The translations under genes were made by a program, and so were the position numbers. Under the pieces are notes generated by a model. That model did no database searches. It was not told where the DNA came from and saw only the letters and a list, made by a program, of their open reading frames with translations. Source: Theocolax elegans (lineage: Eukaryota; Arthropoda; Insecta; Hymenoptera; Cerocephalidae). From it: DNA of 64,000 nucleotides. This document shows positions 31,777 through 41,799 of this stretch, piece by piece. Location of the stretch: NCBI GenBank assembly GCA_026168455.1, contig CM047429.1:51219027-51283026 (forward strand). Direction: 5' to 3'. Position 1 is the stretch's first letter. Every line of letters begins with the position of its first letter.

Positions 31777-31865
31777 TGGCGCCCAACGTAAATTAATAGA
31801 TTGGGTTATTTTACGCCCAACGTTAATTTCCAAATTGCGCCTACGAGGCGCACAACGTAAATTTT
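31777..31865 (+). promoter_or_regulatory. Primer binding site and two degenerate repeats of it
   Basis: TGGCGCCCAACGT directly after the LTR complements the 3' end of tRNA-Lys. Near-copies follow at about 31814 (CGCCCAACGTTAATTT) and 31847 (GGCGCACAACGTAAATTT), so the site and about 20 downstream bases are imperfectly triplicated. Confidence 0.8.
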
Positions 31866-33081
31866 TAAATTGCGTTTTTTTGTGATACGAGCTGCGCTTA
31901 TATAGGTGCCCTTATAAAATAGGATTTTATTATAAACGGTAGTGAATCTAATTTAATTTAATTGATTTTTGTTGTTATCAATTTATTTTAAATTTAATTT
32001 TTTTAAGTACGTGTGGATTTTACGTGTAATTTTCTATTATATACTAGTTACGTTAATTAGTATATTTGTTATTACCGGCAGTTAGATTAATCGATTCGCG
32101 ATTAATTCTAACCTTTAAATTATTGTATTTAGACAATAATTTATAAGTTTGAACCGGATTTTCTTTTATTGTTGTTTAGTTTGGTTAAAAGAAATCCGAG
32201 GTCGGTAATAATAATTTTTTTAATTAATTACACGTAAATAATAGTAAATTTGAATTTTAAAATTGAAATATAGATCGATTCGCCTTGAGGTCCGCAATTT
32301 ACATACCGAGTCCCTAATTTCGAGTAGGTTAGTCGGAAAATCGGCGTTATTTAGTTTTCCGACTTAATAAAAATTGTAACACCTGTGCAAGAGTAAAAAT
32401 TTTTCTGTTTTGAAGTTTGCTTGTTAAATTTATATTTTTGACAACGCGGACCGGCTCTCGCGTTACAATAAAAATTGTATTATTATTTTTTTGTAACATT
32501 GCGATTGTAAGAGGTCACAGCGGCGTACACATTTAGTTGTTTAGGAATATATTTATATTTATTTATCTATTTATTCAATTATTTATTTATTTATTTTATA
32601 ATATATACAGCGTGCGTTGGTGACCGAGAGCCGGAGTAAATTCGATTTTTTCGTATTTAGTCGGATTTAAACAAATTTTTTCTTGTTTTTAATTTAATTT
32701 ATTAACAATTCGTAAAATTTCTTTTTACGTGTGATATTGTATGTTTATTTGTTTTATAATAAATTAAATTAATCCCGCGTGTAACATAGTTAATTTTTTT
32801 TTTCTCCCGATTTGTTTGTAAAATTAATAGTCAGAAATATAATTCTTTAACTTAGTTTTTTATATTAGGCAGGAAAGCAAATTTCAAATAGGTGTGCTTA
32901 ATTTTTCTTCTTGTAATTATAAAGGGAAAAGAATTCATTCTTCAACTTAGTGGCCCAATAATTTTATTATTTAAAGCCACCTAATAATTTGAAGAAAAGC
33001 ATACCTTGCACAGGTAAATCGAAAAGCGACTCAGATTTTTTTTGTGTAAATAATCGTAGCGGTAATTTTGTTAAGATTAAA
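31866..33081 (+). other. Gypsy leader before gag
   Basis: AT-rich, about 1.2 kb, with no ORF of note. The gag frame is open back to about 32989 but without an ATG there (it begins at a TTG), so translation most likely starts at 33082. It probably holds packaging signals. Confidence 0.5.
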
Positions 33082-34905
33082 ATGGCGGAATCGATGACCA
33101 CGCAAGTCGATCAGTGGATTGGTACGCAATCCAGCGAACAGATCCAGGCGCACTTGGAGTTGTTAGAGATGCGTACAGACGGCTCTGTATATAAAAAAGC
33201 CGAACGACTCCAACAGTGGTTGTTGGGTAATTATACGGCTCAAGAGTTCGCAGCCAACACAAACTCAAATGAGGATCGTGTCAGGCGAAACAGGCGGAGG
33301 ACAGATTGGTTTAAGTCCATGGTTGCCCAGAATCCGGAGATTCCGGACCCGGATTCTGACCCAGATGTAGTAGAGGTGCTACAGAGGACTCTCGCTCTAG
33401 AAGTAGAAGATACGGACGAGCGAGAGGAAGATGGGCAGTCGGACACCTCCGACCGAGAAACCGACAAGGAAGAATGGATAACTTTGGTATCCCATACTGG
33501 CGCTCAGTTCGAGATACCAAAGGATTTTGCTTGGATGTTAGCGGAGCAAATAAGTAAGTTATCCACCTTGACGGAACGGGTTAAGGAGCTGGAAGTACAG
33601 ATGCACACCGTCAACAGCAAGTTGGACTTGCCAAGCGGTGCACAAGCTTCCAGCACAAACAAAACCCGAGAGCCAACCCAACATGTCCAGTTCCAGGACA
33701 CCTATACGTGTTACACCCTGGACGAGACGGACATCAGACTACAACACGTGCAGGTAGAGTCTGAGGGGTCTCAAGCACCTCATGCAGATGCTGGAGGAGC
33801 TTGGGGGAGGGGTGACACACGGAGACCGAGACAGCCTCCATGTTCAAGCTCTCCCTACCCTAATCTGAAGGACTTTTACGAGTCCGGCCAATCAGCGTCG
33901 AGATCGGCCGGGACACCGCGCGATGTTGGTGCGGTGGTTCGTAAGTGGGGAGTCCGATTCTCTGGCGACAAAAGCCAGAGTATCGATGCCTTCCTTGCGA
34001 GAGTCGAAGACTGTAGGATTCTCGCCAACCTCAGCGAGGACGAGGTGTTGCCGTCCTTGTCCGAACTTCTCACTGGAACCGCAGCTACGTGGTACCGGAA
34101 TGAGAAGGACAAATGGCACTCGTGGCAAGATTTTGTGAAATCTGCCAAGAAATGGTACGGTATGAGCCAAAGCTTCCAGCAAAGGCTCATCGAGGAGTCC
34201 AATGCTCGGACACAGGGTGAGGATGAGCCGGTGAGAGATTATATCACCTGCTCAATCGCAATCATGCGAAAACTCAACCCGATCCCGAGCGAGCGTAGGC
34301 AATTGGACCATCTTTACCGTAACATGCTACCTCAGCTTCAGCGGTTGTTTAAGAGGGCTGAAGCCAAATCGGTTGAAGATTTATTGGAGCTGGCGATGGA
34401 CGCCGAGCAAACGCTCGAGCGGGAAAAGTTATATCGACCGCCTCCGGCAGAGGAAGATTTAATGCTGCCGGAACTTGCGTACAAGGCAAAGTCCAAAAAG
34501 CGGCCGACCGCCAAGCCCAAGGTAGCAAGCGTGGCTAAGGAGGTGAGTGAGTCGAGTCGGGAAGATCCGATTGAACGGCTCACAAAAGTCCTGGAAGAAA
34601 CCCTTAGGACCATGCGAACGAGTAGCCAGACAGCTGGGGTTAAGGTGGATAAAGATACGCCACCTAGGAAGAAAACCCACAAGTCTCCTCCTCGGTTTAA
34701 AAGGAGGAAGGAGACACGTAAAAGTCCCGATCGACGGTCATCGAGTGGTTCATCCTCGAAGCTTGGGGAATCGTCGGATTCAAGAAAGAAGATAAAGAGA
34801 AAAGAAGATTTCCCCAAGCCGATCAAGTGCCATACTTGTGGTAAGTTGGGGTACACCGTTAGGACGTGCCCTGACTGCGCAAAAAACGCGCGGGGAAGCA
34901 GTTAG
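33082..34905 (+). CDS. gag: Gag polyprotein of the intact Gypsy element
   Basis: The start chosen is ATG 33082 (AAAATGG, a good context), giving 607 residues. Residues about 10-50 (LELLEMRTDGSVYKKAERLQQWL) look SAP-like. An acidic stretch and a coiled-coil-like segment (EQISKLSTLTERVKELEVQM) follow. The capsid domain is at about 280-450 (VRKWGVRFSGDKSQSIDAFL, TAATWYRNEKDKW, QLDHLYRNMLP). A Lys/Ser-rich basic region and one zinc unit, CHTCGKLGYTVRTCPDC, come at the end, with Tyr where CCHC knuckles have His and an extra CPDC. Gag assembles the particle and packages RNA. The last codons contain the A AAA AAC shift site, so a fraction of ribosomes should continue into pol. No stops or shifts are seen. 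Confidence 0.93.
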   Translation: MAESMTTQVDQWIGTQSSEQIQAHLELLEMRTDGSVYKKAERLQQWLLGNYTAQEFAANTNSNEDRVRRNRRRTDWFKSMVAQNPEIPDPDSDPDVVEVLQRTLALEVEDTDEREEDGQSDTSDRETDKEEWITLVSHTGAQFEIPKDFAWMLAEQISKLSTLTERVKELEVQMHTVNSKLDLPSGAQASSTNKTREPTQHVQFQDTYTCYTLDETDIRLQHVQVESEGSQAPHADAGGAWGRGDTRRPRQPPCSSSPYPNLKDFYESGQSASRSAGTPRDVGAVVRKWGVRFSGDKSQSIDAFLARVEDCRILANLSEDEVLPSLSELLTGTAATWYRNEKDKWHSWQDFVKSAKKWYGMSQSFQQRLIEESNARTQGEDEPVRDYITCSIAIMRKLNPIPSERRQLDHLYRNMLPQLQRLFKRAEAKSVEDLLELAMDAEQTLEREKLYRPPPAEEDLMLPELAYKAKSKKRPTAKPKVASVAKEVSESSREDPIERLTKVLEETLRTMRTSSQTAGVKVDKDTPPRKKTHKSPPRFKRRKETRKSPDRRSSSGSSSKLGESSDSRKKIKRKEDFPKPIKCHTCGKLGYTVRTCPDCAKNARGSS

Positions 34906-37900
34906 AGGGGACAACCGCATACCCCAAAGTACAGGGAGTCCCCAAGGAGGACAAAGGTCTGACTCCCGATTACCGAGATAGTCCAGCTGCAGTTAAGCAG
35001 AAAAGGAAAGGACTGATTCCTGATAGATCTCAGGAAGTCGGAATGGATCCGGAGACCAACGATGTCCTAAAGTTAGTGACATTGAGCACTAGCCGAAGAA
35101 GTTATCGTCCTGAGGACGAGACGCGCTGGTGGTGTCAGGTTGACATAGATGGATTCCGGATCCGTGCGTTGTTCGATCCAGGTGCATCGACAACCGTAAT
35201 GGGTCCGAGCGGTTTGCAGTTAGCAACCGCTCTAGGCAGGTCGCTTCTCGAGTCGCGAGCTGGCAATGCCAAGCTCGCTGATGGCAGTACTCATCCGTTG
35301 TGTGGTCACGTGATGCTACCATTTACTATCGGTAAAGAGACTCGAGAGATACGTGTTGCGATCATGCCGAACCTGGATGCTGAATGCTACATCGGAGTAA
35401 ATTTTATCCGAGCATTCCGAGCCGTCCTAGACCCAGATTCCGACCGTTTATTCCTAAAGGGAACGGATCAAGTCCTACAGCTGGAAGTGGCAAGTATGGA
35501 AAGTGGCAATGCTTCATTATCGTCAGCAGGTGTCGCTGACGTAACAGAAGTAGAGCGCACACAATTGCGCGAACTTCTAGACCGAGTGTTGTCCACAACC
35601 TTGCCAAAGATCGGCCGTTCTTACGATGTCGAACATATAATCGACGTCGGATCAGCCAGGCCGATCAAACAGAGGTACTACCCCGTCTCTGATAAGATTC
35701 GAGAGGAAATGCAACGTCAAGTTCGCGAGATGCTCGAGACTGGCGTTATTGAACCCTCGAAAAGCGGTTGGTCCAGCCCCGTGGTGATGGCGAAGAAGGG
35801 TGAGAATGCTAGGCGTTTTTGCATCGATTTTAGGAAAGTCAACGCTTTGACGAAACCTGATGCATATCCTTGGCCATATATGCAGGATATCCTACGCAAA
35901 CTCAAGAAAGCCCGATACATCTCCACGATCGACATGAACTGTGCGTATCACCAGATACCTCTACAGATGGAGTCGCGCCCGATAACGGCTTTTACGGTAC
36001 CTGGAATGGGTTTGTTCCAGTTTACTCGTATGCCGTATGGATTGGCAAATGCTGGCGCGACATTCCACCGCATGATCGATCAGGTGATTGGACCCGAACT
36101 CGAACCGGTTGCTTATGCATATCTCGACGATATCATTATTGTCACGGAGACGTTTGAAGAGCATAAGCAACTGTTGATCGAGGTGTTAACTCGCTTGGCA
36201 GAAGCCGGTTTATCTGTTAATCGGGAGAAATGTGTCTTCTGCCAGCCCGAAGTGAGATATTTGGGTGTGCGAGTTAACCGAGACGGGATACGACCTGACC
36301 CAGCTAAAACGGAGCCGATTAAAGAATATCCGGCTCCCAAGAATTTGAAGCAGCTGAGACGGTTTCTCGGTATAGCATCTTGGTACAGACGCTTCATGCA
36401 CGACTATGCTACCATAGCTGAGCCGCTAACGCGTCTGACCAAGAAAGACCAGAAGTATCTTTGGCTGGAAGAACAAGAGAGCGCTTTCCAGCAGCTTAAA
36501 GCTTTGTTGATGACAGCACCCGTTCTGCAAACTCCCGATGAGAATGGTGAGTATGTGGTCCAAACTGACGCTAGTGACACTGGTATCGGTGCAGTGTTGC
36601 TACAGATTGTCGGCGGAGAAGAGAGAGTCCTGGAGTTCGCCAGTAGAATCCTCTCGCCCGCCGAACGCAATTACAGCGTCACAGAACGGGAATGCCTGGC
36701 CTTAGTATGGGCGATTAAGAAGTTTAGACCATACATCGAAGGTTACCAGTTTAAAGTTGTCACTGACCATAGTAGTCTTCGTTGGTTATGCAATATTCGC
36801 AATCCAACGAGCCGGCTCGCCAGATGGGCGTTAGAACTCCAGTCTCATAACTTTACTAGTGAGCACAGGAAAGGAGCTCTAAACTACGTTCCTGATGCAC
36901 TTTCTCGTATGTATGAGGAAGACGAACCGGCCTTATCCTCCGTCTCTTGGAGCCAGACTACTAAGGACCCCTGGTACCTTTCGTGGACTAAAGACGTAAG
37001 TGAGCGGCCGAGAGAATTTTCTGATTGGAAGATTCAAGGTGGAAACCTGTATTCGTATCGGGTGGATACTGAATTGGATGACGCCATGGAAGATCAAGAC
37101 GCTTGGAAGTTGGTTGTACCCGAAGAGCACAGGCAGACCATCCTCCGAGAATGTCATGATGATCCGGCAGCTGGCCATCTAGGTAGAGAAAAGACATTTG
37201 CTCGCGTCGCAAAGTTATATTATTGGCCACGTTACTATGCCGAAGTTGGCGAGTATGTACGCAAATGTCAGGTGTGCCAGCAATGCAAGGTGGAGCAACG
37301 CCCTCCCATGGGTTTGATGAGTAGGCGAGTGGTTGAAAAGTCATGGCAAGTGGTAGCAGGAGATGTTACTGGACCACTTCCCCGCTCCACACACGGATTT
37401 GAATATATTTTGATCTTCCAAGATTTGTTCACGCGCTGGATTGAAGCAGTGCCGATCCGGAAAGCTAACGCTAAGACGATCGTGAAAGAGTTACACGAAC
37501 GAGTCGTCATGCGTTTTGGCACACCGGAGGTATTTTTATCCGACAACGGCACTGAGTTCAAGAACAAGCTCGTAGATGATTATCTCGTGGAACGAGGAAT
37601 ATTTCATACAACTATTCCTCCGTACCACGCTCAGGCCAATCCCGTCGAACGTGCTAATCGAACGCTGAAAACGATGGTAGCGTCTTACATTACCGAGAAG
37701 CACAACACTTGGGACGAGAAGTTACCGGACCTTGTGTTTGCTTTAAATACGGCGGTACAGAGTTCGACAGGATGGAGCCCGGCCATGTTAAATTACGGCC
37801 GGCAGCCTGAGCCACCCGGCACTGCTCGTCGAGTTCAAGACGAGCTGACTCAGCAACGTTTGGAATACCAGCGTTTGCTTGAGTGGAGTGATCGGCTATC

Positions 37901-38510
37901 ACGACTACCTGAGCTTCACAAGAAAGCTTCAGCTAGAGCTAATAAAGCTCAGGATAGGCAAGCCGGTTACTATAATGCCGGGAGACGAGCGGCTTCTTTT
38001 GAAGTCGGGGACTTGGTATGGAAGAAGAACCGAGTCCTCTCATCCAGCGCACAAGGCGTCTCGGCCAAGTTAGCTCCAAAATACGTCGGTCCTTATTTGA
38101 TCGTCCACAAATACGGCCCAAATACTGTTAAGATCCAGGATACTCAGGGACATGAGGAGAAATGCCATGTCCAATACCTCAAACCGTACTTATCGGATGA
38201 CCATGGCGATGAGTACGGCCAAGAAGACGACATCGAGACCAATCTACCTACGAGGGAAGAGGAACCCGAACGCGACACGGTTCCTGCGAGCGAAGACGTC
38301 TCACGCGGCGAGACGCAAGCGAGCGCCGTTCCACGCGAGGAACGAGATAACGCGAACGTCGTGCCCCCCGTTCAACGAAGTAGAGGTAGGCCGCGTAAAA
38401 ACGCGAGGGTCGTCGCCAGACCGCGGCATCGGTCGACGGTAATTCCGACCGCTAGCCACCGCGGGCTAGCCAAACGAGGTAGAGGCAGACCACGACGGAA
38501 CTGCAGTTAG
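34875..38510 (+). CDS. pol: Pol polyprotein: protease, RT, RNase H, integrase
   Basis: Expressed as a Gag-Pol fusion in the -1 frame; an ATG at 35043 exists but need not be used. Counted from that ATG (1155 residues): protease IRALFDPGASTTVMG at about 40-55 with LADGSTHPL and YIGVNFIRAF; RT at about 215-400 (FCIDFRKVNALT, TIDMNCAYHQIPL, catalytic AYLDDIII); RNase H at about 500-620 (VQTDASDTGIGAVL, TERECLALVWA, VVTDHSSLRWL); integrase zinc domain at about 700-750 (GHLGREKTFARV, CQVCQQCK); DDE core at about 770-900 (VVAGDVTGPL, FLSDNGTEF, NPVERANRTLK); GPY/F module KLAPKYVGPYLIV. The tail has AT-hooks SRGRPRKN and RGRGRPRRN instead of a chromodomain. Full-length and uninterrupted. Confidence 0.95.
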   Translation: MRKKRAGKQLEGTTAYPKVQGVPKEDKGLTPDYRDSPAAVKQKRKGLIPDRSQEVGMDPETNDVLKLVTLSTSRRSYRPEDETRWWCQVDIDGFRIRALFDPGASTTVMGPSGLQLATALGRSLLESRAGNAKLADGSTHPLCGHVMLPFTIGKETREIRVAIMPNLDAECYIGVNFIRAFRAVLDPDSDRLFLKGTDQVLQLEVASMESGNASLSSAGVADVTEVERTQLRELLDRVLSTTLPKIGRSYDVEHIIDVGSARPIKQRYYPVSDKIREEMQRQVREMLETGVIEPSKSGWSSPVVMAKKGENARRFCIDFRKVNALTKPDAYPWPYMQDILRKLKKARYISTIDMNCAYHQIPLQMESRPITAFTVPGMGLFQFTRMPYGLANAGATFHRMIDQVIGPELEPVAYAYLDDIIIVTETFEEHKQLLIEVLTRLAEAGLSVNREKCVFCQPEVRYLGVRVNRDGIRPDPAKTEPIKEYPAPKNLKQLRRFLGIASWYRRFMHDYATIAEPLTRLTKKDQKYLWLEEQESAFQQLKALLMTAPVLQTPDENGEYVVQTDASDTGIGAVLLQIVGGEERVLEFASRILSPAERNYSVTERECLALVWAIKKFRPYIEGYQFKVVTDHSSLRWLCNIRNPTSRLARWALELQSHNFTSEHRKGALNYVPDALSRMYEEDEPALSSVSWSQTTKDPWYLSWTKDVSERPREFSDWKIQGGNLYSYRVDTELDDAMEDQDAWKLVVPEEHRQTILRECHDDPAAGHLGREKTFARVAKLYYWPRYYAEVGEYVRKCQVCQQCKVEQRPPMGLMSRRVVEKSWQVVAGDVTGPLPRSTHGFEYILIFQDLFTRWIEAVPIRKANAKTIVKELHERVVMRFGTPEVFLSDNGTEFKNKLVDDYLVERGIFHTTIPPYHAQANPVERANRTLKTMVASYITEKHNTWDEKLPDLVFALNTAVQSSTGWSPAMLNYGRQPEPPGTARRVQDELTQQRLEYQRLLEWSDRLSRLPELHKKASARANKAQDRQAGYYNAGRRAASFEVGDLVWKKNRVLSSSAQGVSAKLAPKYVGPYLIVHKYGPNTVKIQDTQGHEEKCHVQYLKPYLSDDHGDEYGQEDDIETNLPTREEEPERDTVPASEDVSRGETQASAVPREERDNANVVPPVQRSRGRPRKNARVVARPRHRSTVIPTASHRGLAKRGRGRPRRNCS
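34881..34887 (+). promoter_or_regulatory. -1 ribosomal frameshift site A AAA AAC
   Basis: In the gag frame the bases read GCA AAA AAC, so the canonical slippery heptamer A AAA AAC is correctly phased. The -1 frame is open from 34875 through the pol stop at 38510. Downstream are two GGGG (34892-34895, 34907-34910) and two CCCC (34922-34925, 34940-34943) blocks that could form an H-type pseudoknot 4-5 bases after the heptamer. Confidence 0.85.
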
Positions 38511-38610
38511 TGTCCGGATTTTTGGACCAGGTTTTTTTTTTGTTGTACCTGTGTAGCCACTTCCCATCCCAAATTCGTCAGGGATGCAGAAACCACACCA
38601 CGGGTATGTG

Positions 38611-38626
38611 GAATCTGGAAGGGGGG
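38611..38626 (+). other. Polypurine tract
   Basis: The purine-rich run ending GGAAGGGGGG lies directly against the 3' LTR, the expected plus-strand primer. Confidence 0.8.
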
Positions 38627-39668
38627 TGTAACGGTAAGGTACTGTTTACCTCACCGTTTGACGAATTCGAGCAACACGAGCGAACAGTATCATAATGTTC
38701 GCATCGGTTCGAGCCGGCGGGATTCGGCTCGGCTCGGTTCGTCGTGGCTACACGGGCGGGATCGACTTAGCGCGCGAAAGATTCGCGCGCGCACCTCATT
38801 AGAGAGGTAAGGGGGAGATTCGCGCGCACTGTAGAGAGTGATAGCCACCTTCTTACGTGACAGGTGTGATCCCCCCGCGTCCCGTGTTCAGCTTCGCCGT
38901 GCCGTGATTTATGCCGTGCGTTTTGTGTGCGTTTCGACTGCAGGCCGATCCTGCATTTGCAGTGAGTGGTGCTACACCGTGCATCTGCCTGCAGCCACAC
39001 AACCCCGGTGCACGGGCGAGCGGACAATCTGTCCGACACCGCAGCGACAGTGAGAGAGAGAGAAAGCAACCGATCGGCTGGTCGTTGTTTACCAACGACT
39101 ACAGCAGCGTACAAAGTAAGTGGTACCACTTCACGCGATCGTGTTTTTATTCGCACTTAATCGTGTTTCTTTATACCAGTCCCGTTGACTGGATATATTA
39201 TTTTAGTTCGTGATATTTTCTTCCCCTCTCTCTACAAGTCGGCCGTTTACCGACTTGTAATAAAAGCGTAGACCTCGGCGACAATTAAATATTTTATTTG
39301 TTAATTTATCTTTATCTTTATTTCAATAAATTCATATCATTATTAGAATTCAATCCGGTGTTCGATTAATTGAATTTAACCCACGTACGATTCCTTCCGT
39401 AATCCTAAGAGCTCGTATATTTCTGGTTGACAAGTGCTCGACGCGATATCCCTGTTTCGCGGTCAATTTCAGATTTGAATTTTACCTGGTTGTTATCTGA
39501 AACAGTAACTCGGTTTCAGATTAACATTTAACAGATTTGGTAGAACGGACAGGTAACCGTCGCCGCATCGCGAGAAAAATATGTTTATTTAAATACGGTA
39601 AGTTTAACCGTACCGCTGAGCAGCCGCGATATTAAAATAAACATCCGCGCGGCAACCAAACTGTTACA
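38627..39668 (+). repeat. 3' LTR
   Basis: 1042 bp, the same length as the 5' LTR with about four substitutions and no indels seen. It is followed by AGCG, the target duplication, and then the mirror arm of the surrounding MITE. Confidence 0.95.
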
Positions 39669-39877
39669 AGCGACAAATTTTTCTGTGTTTTTTTTTAATT
39701 AAAAAAATCATAACTTTTTTCAAAAAAGGGTAAAGTCAATTTTACCGACGGTATTCGAAAGAACACATCCAAAACTATAACGAAATAATCAGTACTATGG
39801 TAGCGCATGATTTAAATATTAAATAATGACTATGAAAAAAGAAAAAAATGTTGGTCGTTTGGGCGTTAATGGGTTAA

Positions 39878-40084
39878 AATCATGACATGACACATCGAAT
39901 GGTTCGACAAAAATGTGTCAATTCGGGTGTATCATTAAAACTTGGCACTATTGTCATTATTATGAATAAGAATCAGCCATGCATGCGATGGCAGTTAGGA
40001 AGGATTGTAGCAATTGCTTTCTGGGGAAGAAGAATAGACAAGAACTGTCACAATAAAAACGGCTCTTACAAGGGGAGTACTTGA
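39878..40084 (+). pseudogene. pol: BEL/Pao integrase fragment, right piece
   Basis: An open frame from 39887 encodes LKLGTIVIIMNKNQPCMRWQ then LGRIVAIAF, the carboxy-terminal module of BEL/Pao integrases (VGxxVxIKxxNxPPxxWxLGRI). Together with 29890-30177 it is one element split by the TTAA MITE. It is cut off at 40069 by another MITE. Confidence 0.75.
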
Positions 40085-40737
40085 CCTCCGGGAAACGGAT
40101 CTTATCCTAACTTTGGTATGTCATTTATAACATAAAAAATGTGAAGAAAGACAAGTTATCTCTTGCCAATGACCACTTTGACGGCAGTTATTCGACATCT
40201 AATAATAATATTAGTAAAAATTACTTTCAATTTGATCGCTTACAACTAAGAAACAAATAGAGATAGGCACTCAAACCAAAAACCAGAAAAAGGTTGAATT
40301 CAAGTAGATATGGTTTGAAAAAAAGCTCAAATTGCTTAATTTGGAGCAAAGTTATGAGGGAAATAAGAAATTAAAGATTATTAGGCCAAAAGAAACAATA
40401 AATTTTTTCATATTTAATTTTGGTTAAAATTTCTTCAATTTCTTATTTTCTTCATAATTTTGCTCCAAATTAAATAATTTAAGCTTCTTTTTTCAAACCA
40501 TATCTACTTGAACTCAACTTTATTCAGGTTTTTGGTTTGAGTGCCTATCTCTATTTGTTTCCGAGTTGTAAGCGATCAAATTGGAAGTAATTTTTACTAA
40601 TATTATTATTAGATGTCCAATAACTCCCGTAAAAGTGGCCATTGGCAAGAGATAACTTAGCTTCACATTTTTATATTATAAATGACATACCAAAGTTAGG
40701 ATAAGATCCGTTTCCCGGAGGTCAAGTACTTCCCTTG
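40069..40737. mobile_element. MITE family A, full palindromic copy
   Basis: The left end CAAGGGGAGTACTTGACCTC is mirrored at the right end (to 40737). The arms of about 320 bp are complementary throughout with scattered differences. No coding capacity. This is the reference copy for the family (others at 16586, 45940, 47486). Confidence 0.88.
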
Positions 40738-40889
40738 TTAGAAATTTTAAACGCAATGTCAAGTTATTTTGTCCATTACCAACAGATTAACTTATTTATT
40801 TAACTCATTAACGGCCTAATGCGCTAAAATTGTATTTCAAAAATAGCATTAGTAAAAAATTCATAATTCAAATTGCCTTTTTCGCACAA

Positions 40890-41160
40890 ATGTATGCCTT
40901 TTTAGGCACGATCGTTACACGGAAGTGCCTTATATTTTCATTATCGCAAAATATGTGATACCTCAAAATGTATATATTTTGTTATAAAAAAAAAATTTAT
41001 GCAACTTAGAACTCATCCAAACCTCTCCCTAAAATGTATGTATGGATATGTGTATGTATGAAATCCTGTGACCAAAATAAACTTTGCTAATTTTTAATCG
41101 ACTGAGCTGAAATTTACAGGGTATATTCGTTATAATTATACAAGTCTGAGTTGGCAACTT
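40890..41160 (+). repeat. Dispersed repeat also present at 55010-55250 (inverse)
   Basis: TTTTAGGCACGATCGTTACA, CGCAAAATATGTG, AAAATGTATGTATGGAT and TTTACAGGGTA occur in the same order on the minus strand at 55250-55010 with moderate divergence. Confidence 0.7.
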
Positions 41161-41799
41161 TTACGGCAAATACAAGAATTGTTTGTTTTTTTAAATGTTT
41201 TTATTATTTGTTTTTTTGTTGTTGTTATGAATAAACGTTTAATTCAGTTATTTGTGATTTATGGAGCAAGATTTGCAACAGTAAACTTTTCAGCCATCAC
41301 AGAAAATGCGACTCCGGGTTCCCGATAAGCATTTTCTTTGTTCAGTCTTATGAACCAAATTATGTGGTAACTTGTGATTGTGTACAGTGTGAAGGTGCTT
41401 TGAATTAGTATTAAACGAATAATTTAAAAAATTACAAAACTTATTTAGAAATTTAAATGGAAATCAACATTTTATTTTTTGATTTTTTCTTGTGGTTTTT
41501 ACAATTAATATAACATTTATAATTTTACAGCTTATAAGACATTGACCTTGCGATTAGGAATTGTAATCCAGAAGGATAAATTCAAGGGATAATTACAAAA
41601 CTAATGTTACATGTAATGTTATATAGTAAAAGTTGAATGATCTTGAGATAGATATCTGTAAACACATATTACTGTTGAAAAAAAACTTGAAAAATTAGGT
41701 TTTTATATTAGAATAACTTTTAAACAAATAAATTCCAGTATATTAAAATTTTTTTCTATTTTCTGAAAAAACATATCCAGTCTTTACTCAAAATTATGC

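Larger units (their letters stand above)
30735..39668 (+). mobile_element. Structurally complete Ty3/Gypsy retrotransposon
   Basis: It has two 1042-bp LTRs differing at about four sites by eye, TG...CA ends and a 4-bp target duplication AGCG (30731-30734 and 39669-39672). A tRNA-Lys-type primer site, gag, overlapping pol in the -1 frame and a polypurine tract are all present. There is no env. All catalytic motifs are visible. The low LTR difference indicates a recent insertion, and by sequence it could still be active. Confidence 0.95.
30178..39877. mobile_element. TTAA-flanked palindromic MITE split by a Gypsy insertion
   Basis: The ends TTAACCCATTAACGCCCAAA (30178) and its mirror (to 39877) are flanked by TTAA, as for piggyBac-type elements. 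Long arms continue inward (for example TAATCAGTACTATGGTAGCG and its mirror). The left part folds on itself around about 30560. The Gypsy element 30735-39668 sits in the right arm with duplicated AGCG. No transposase is left. Confidence 0.85.
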
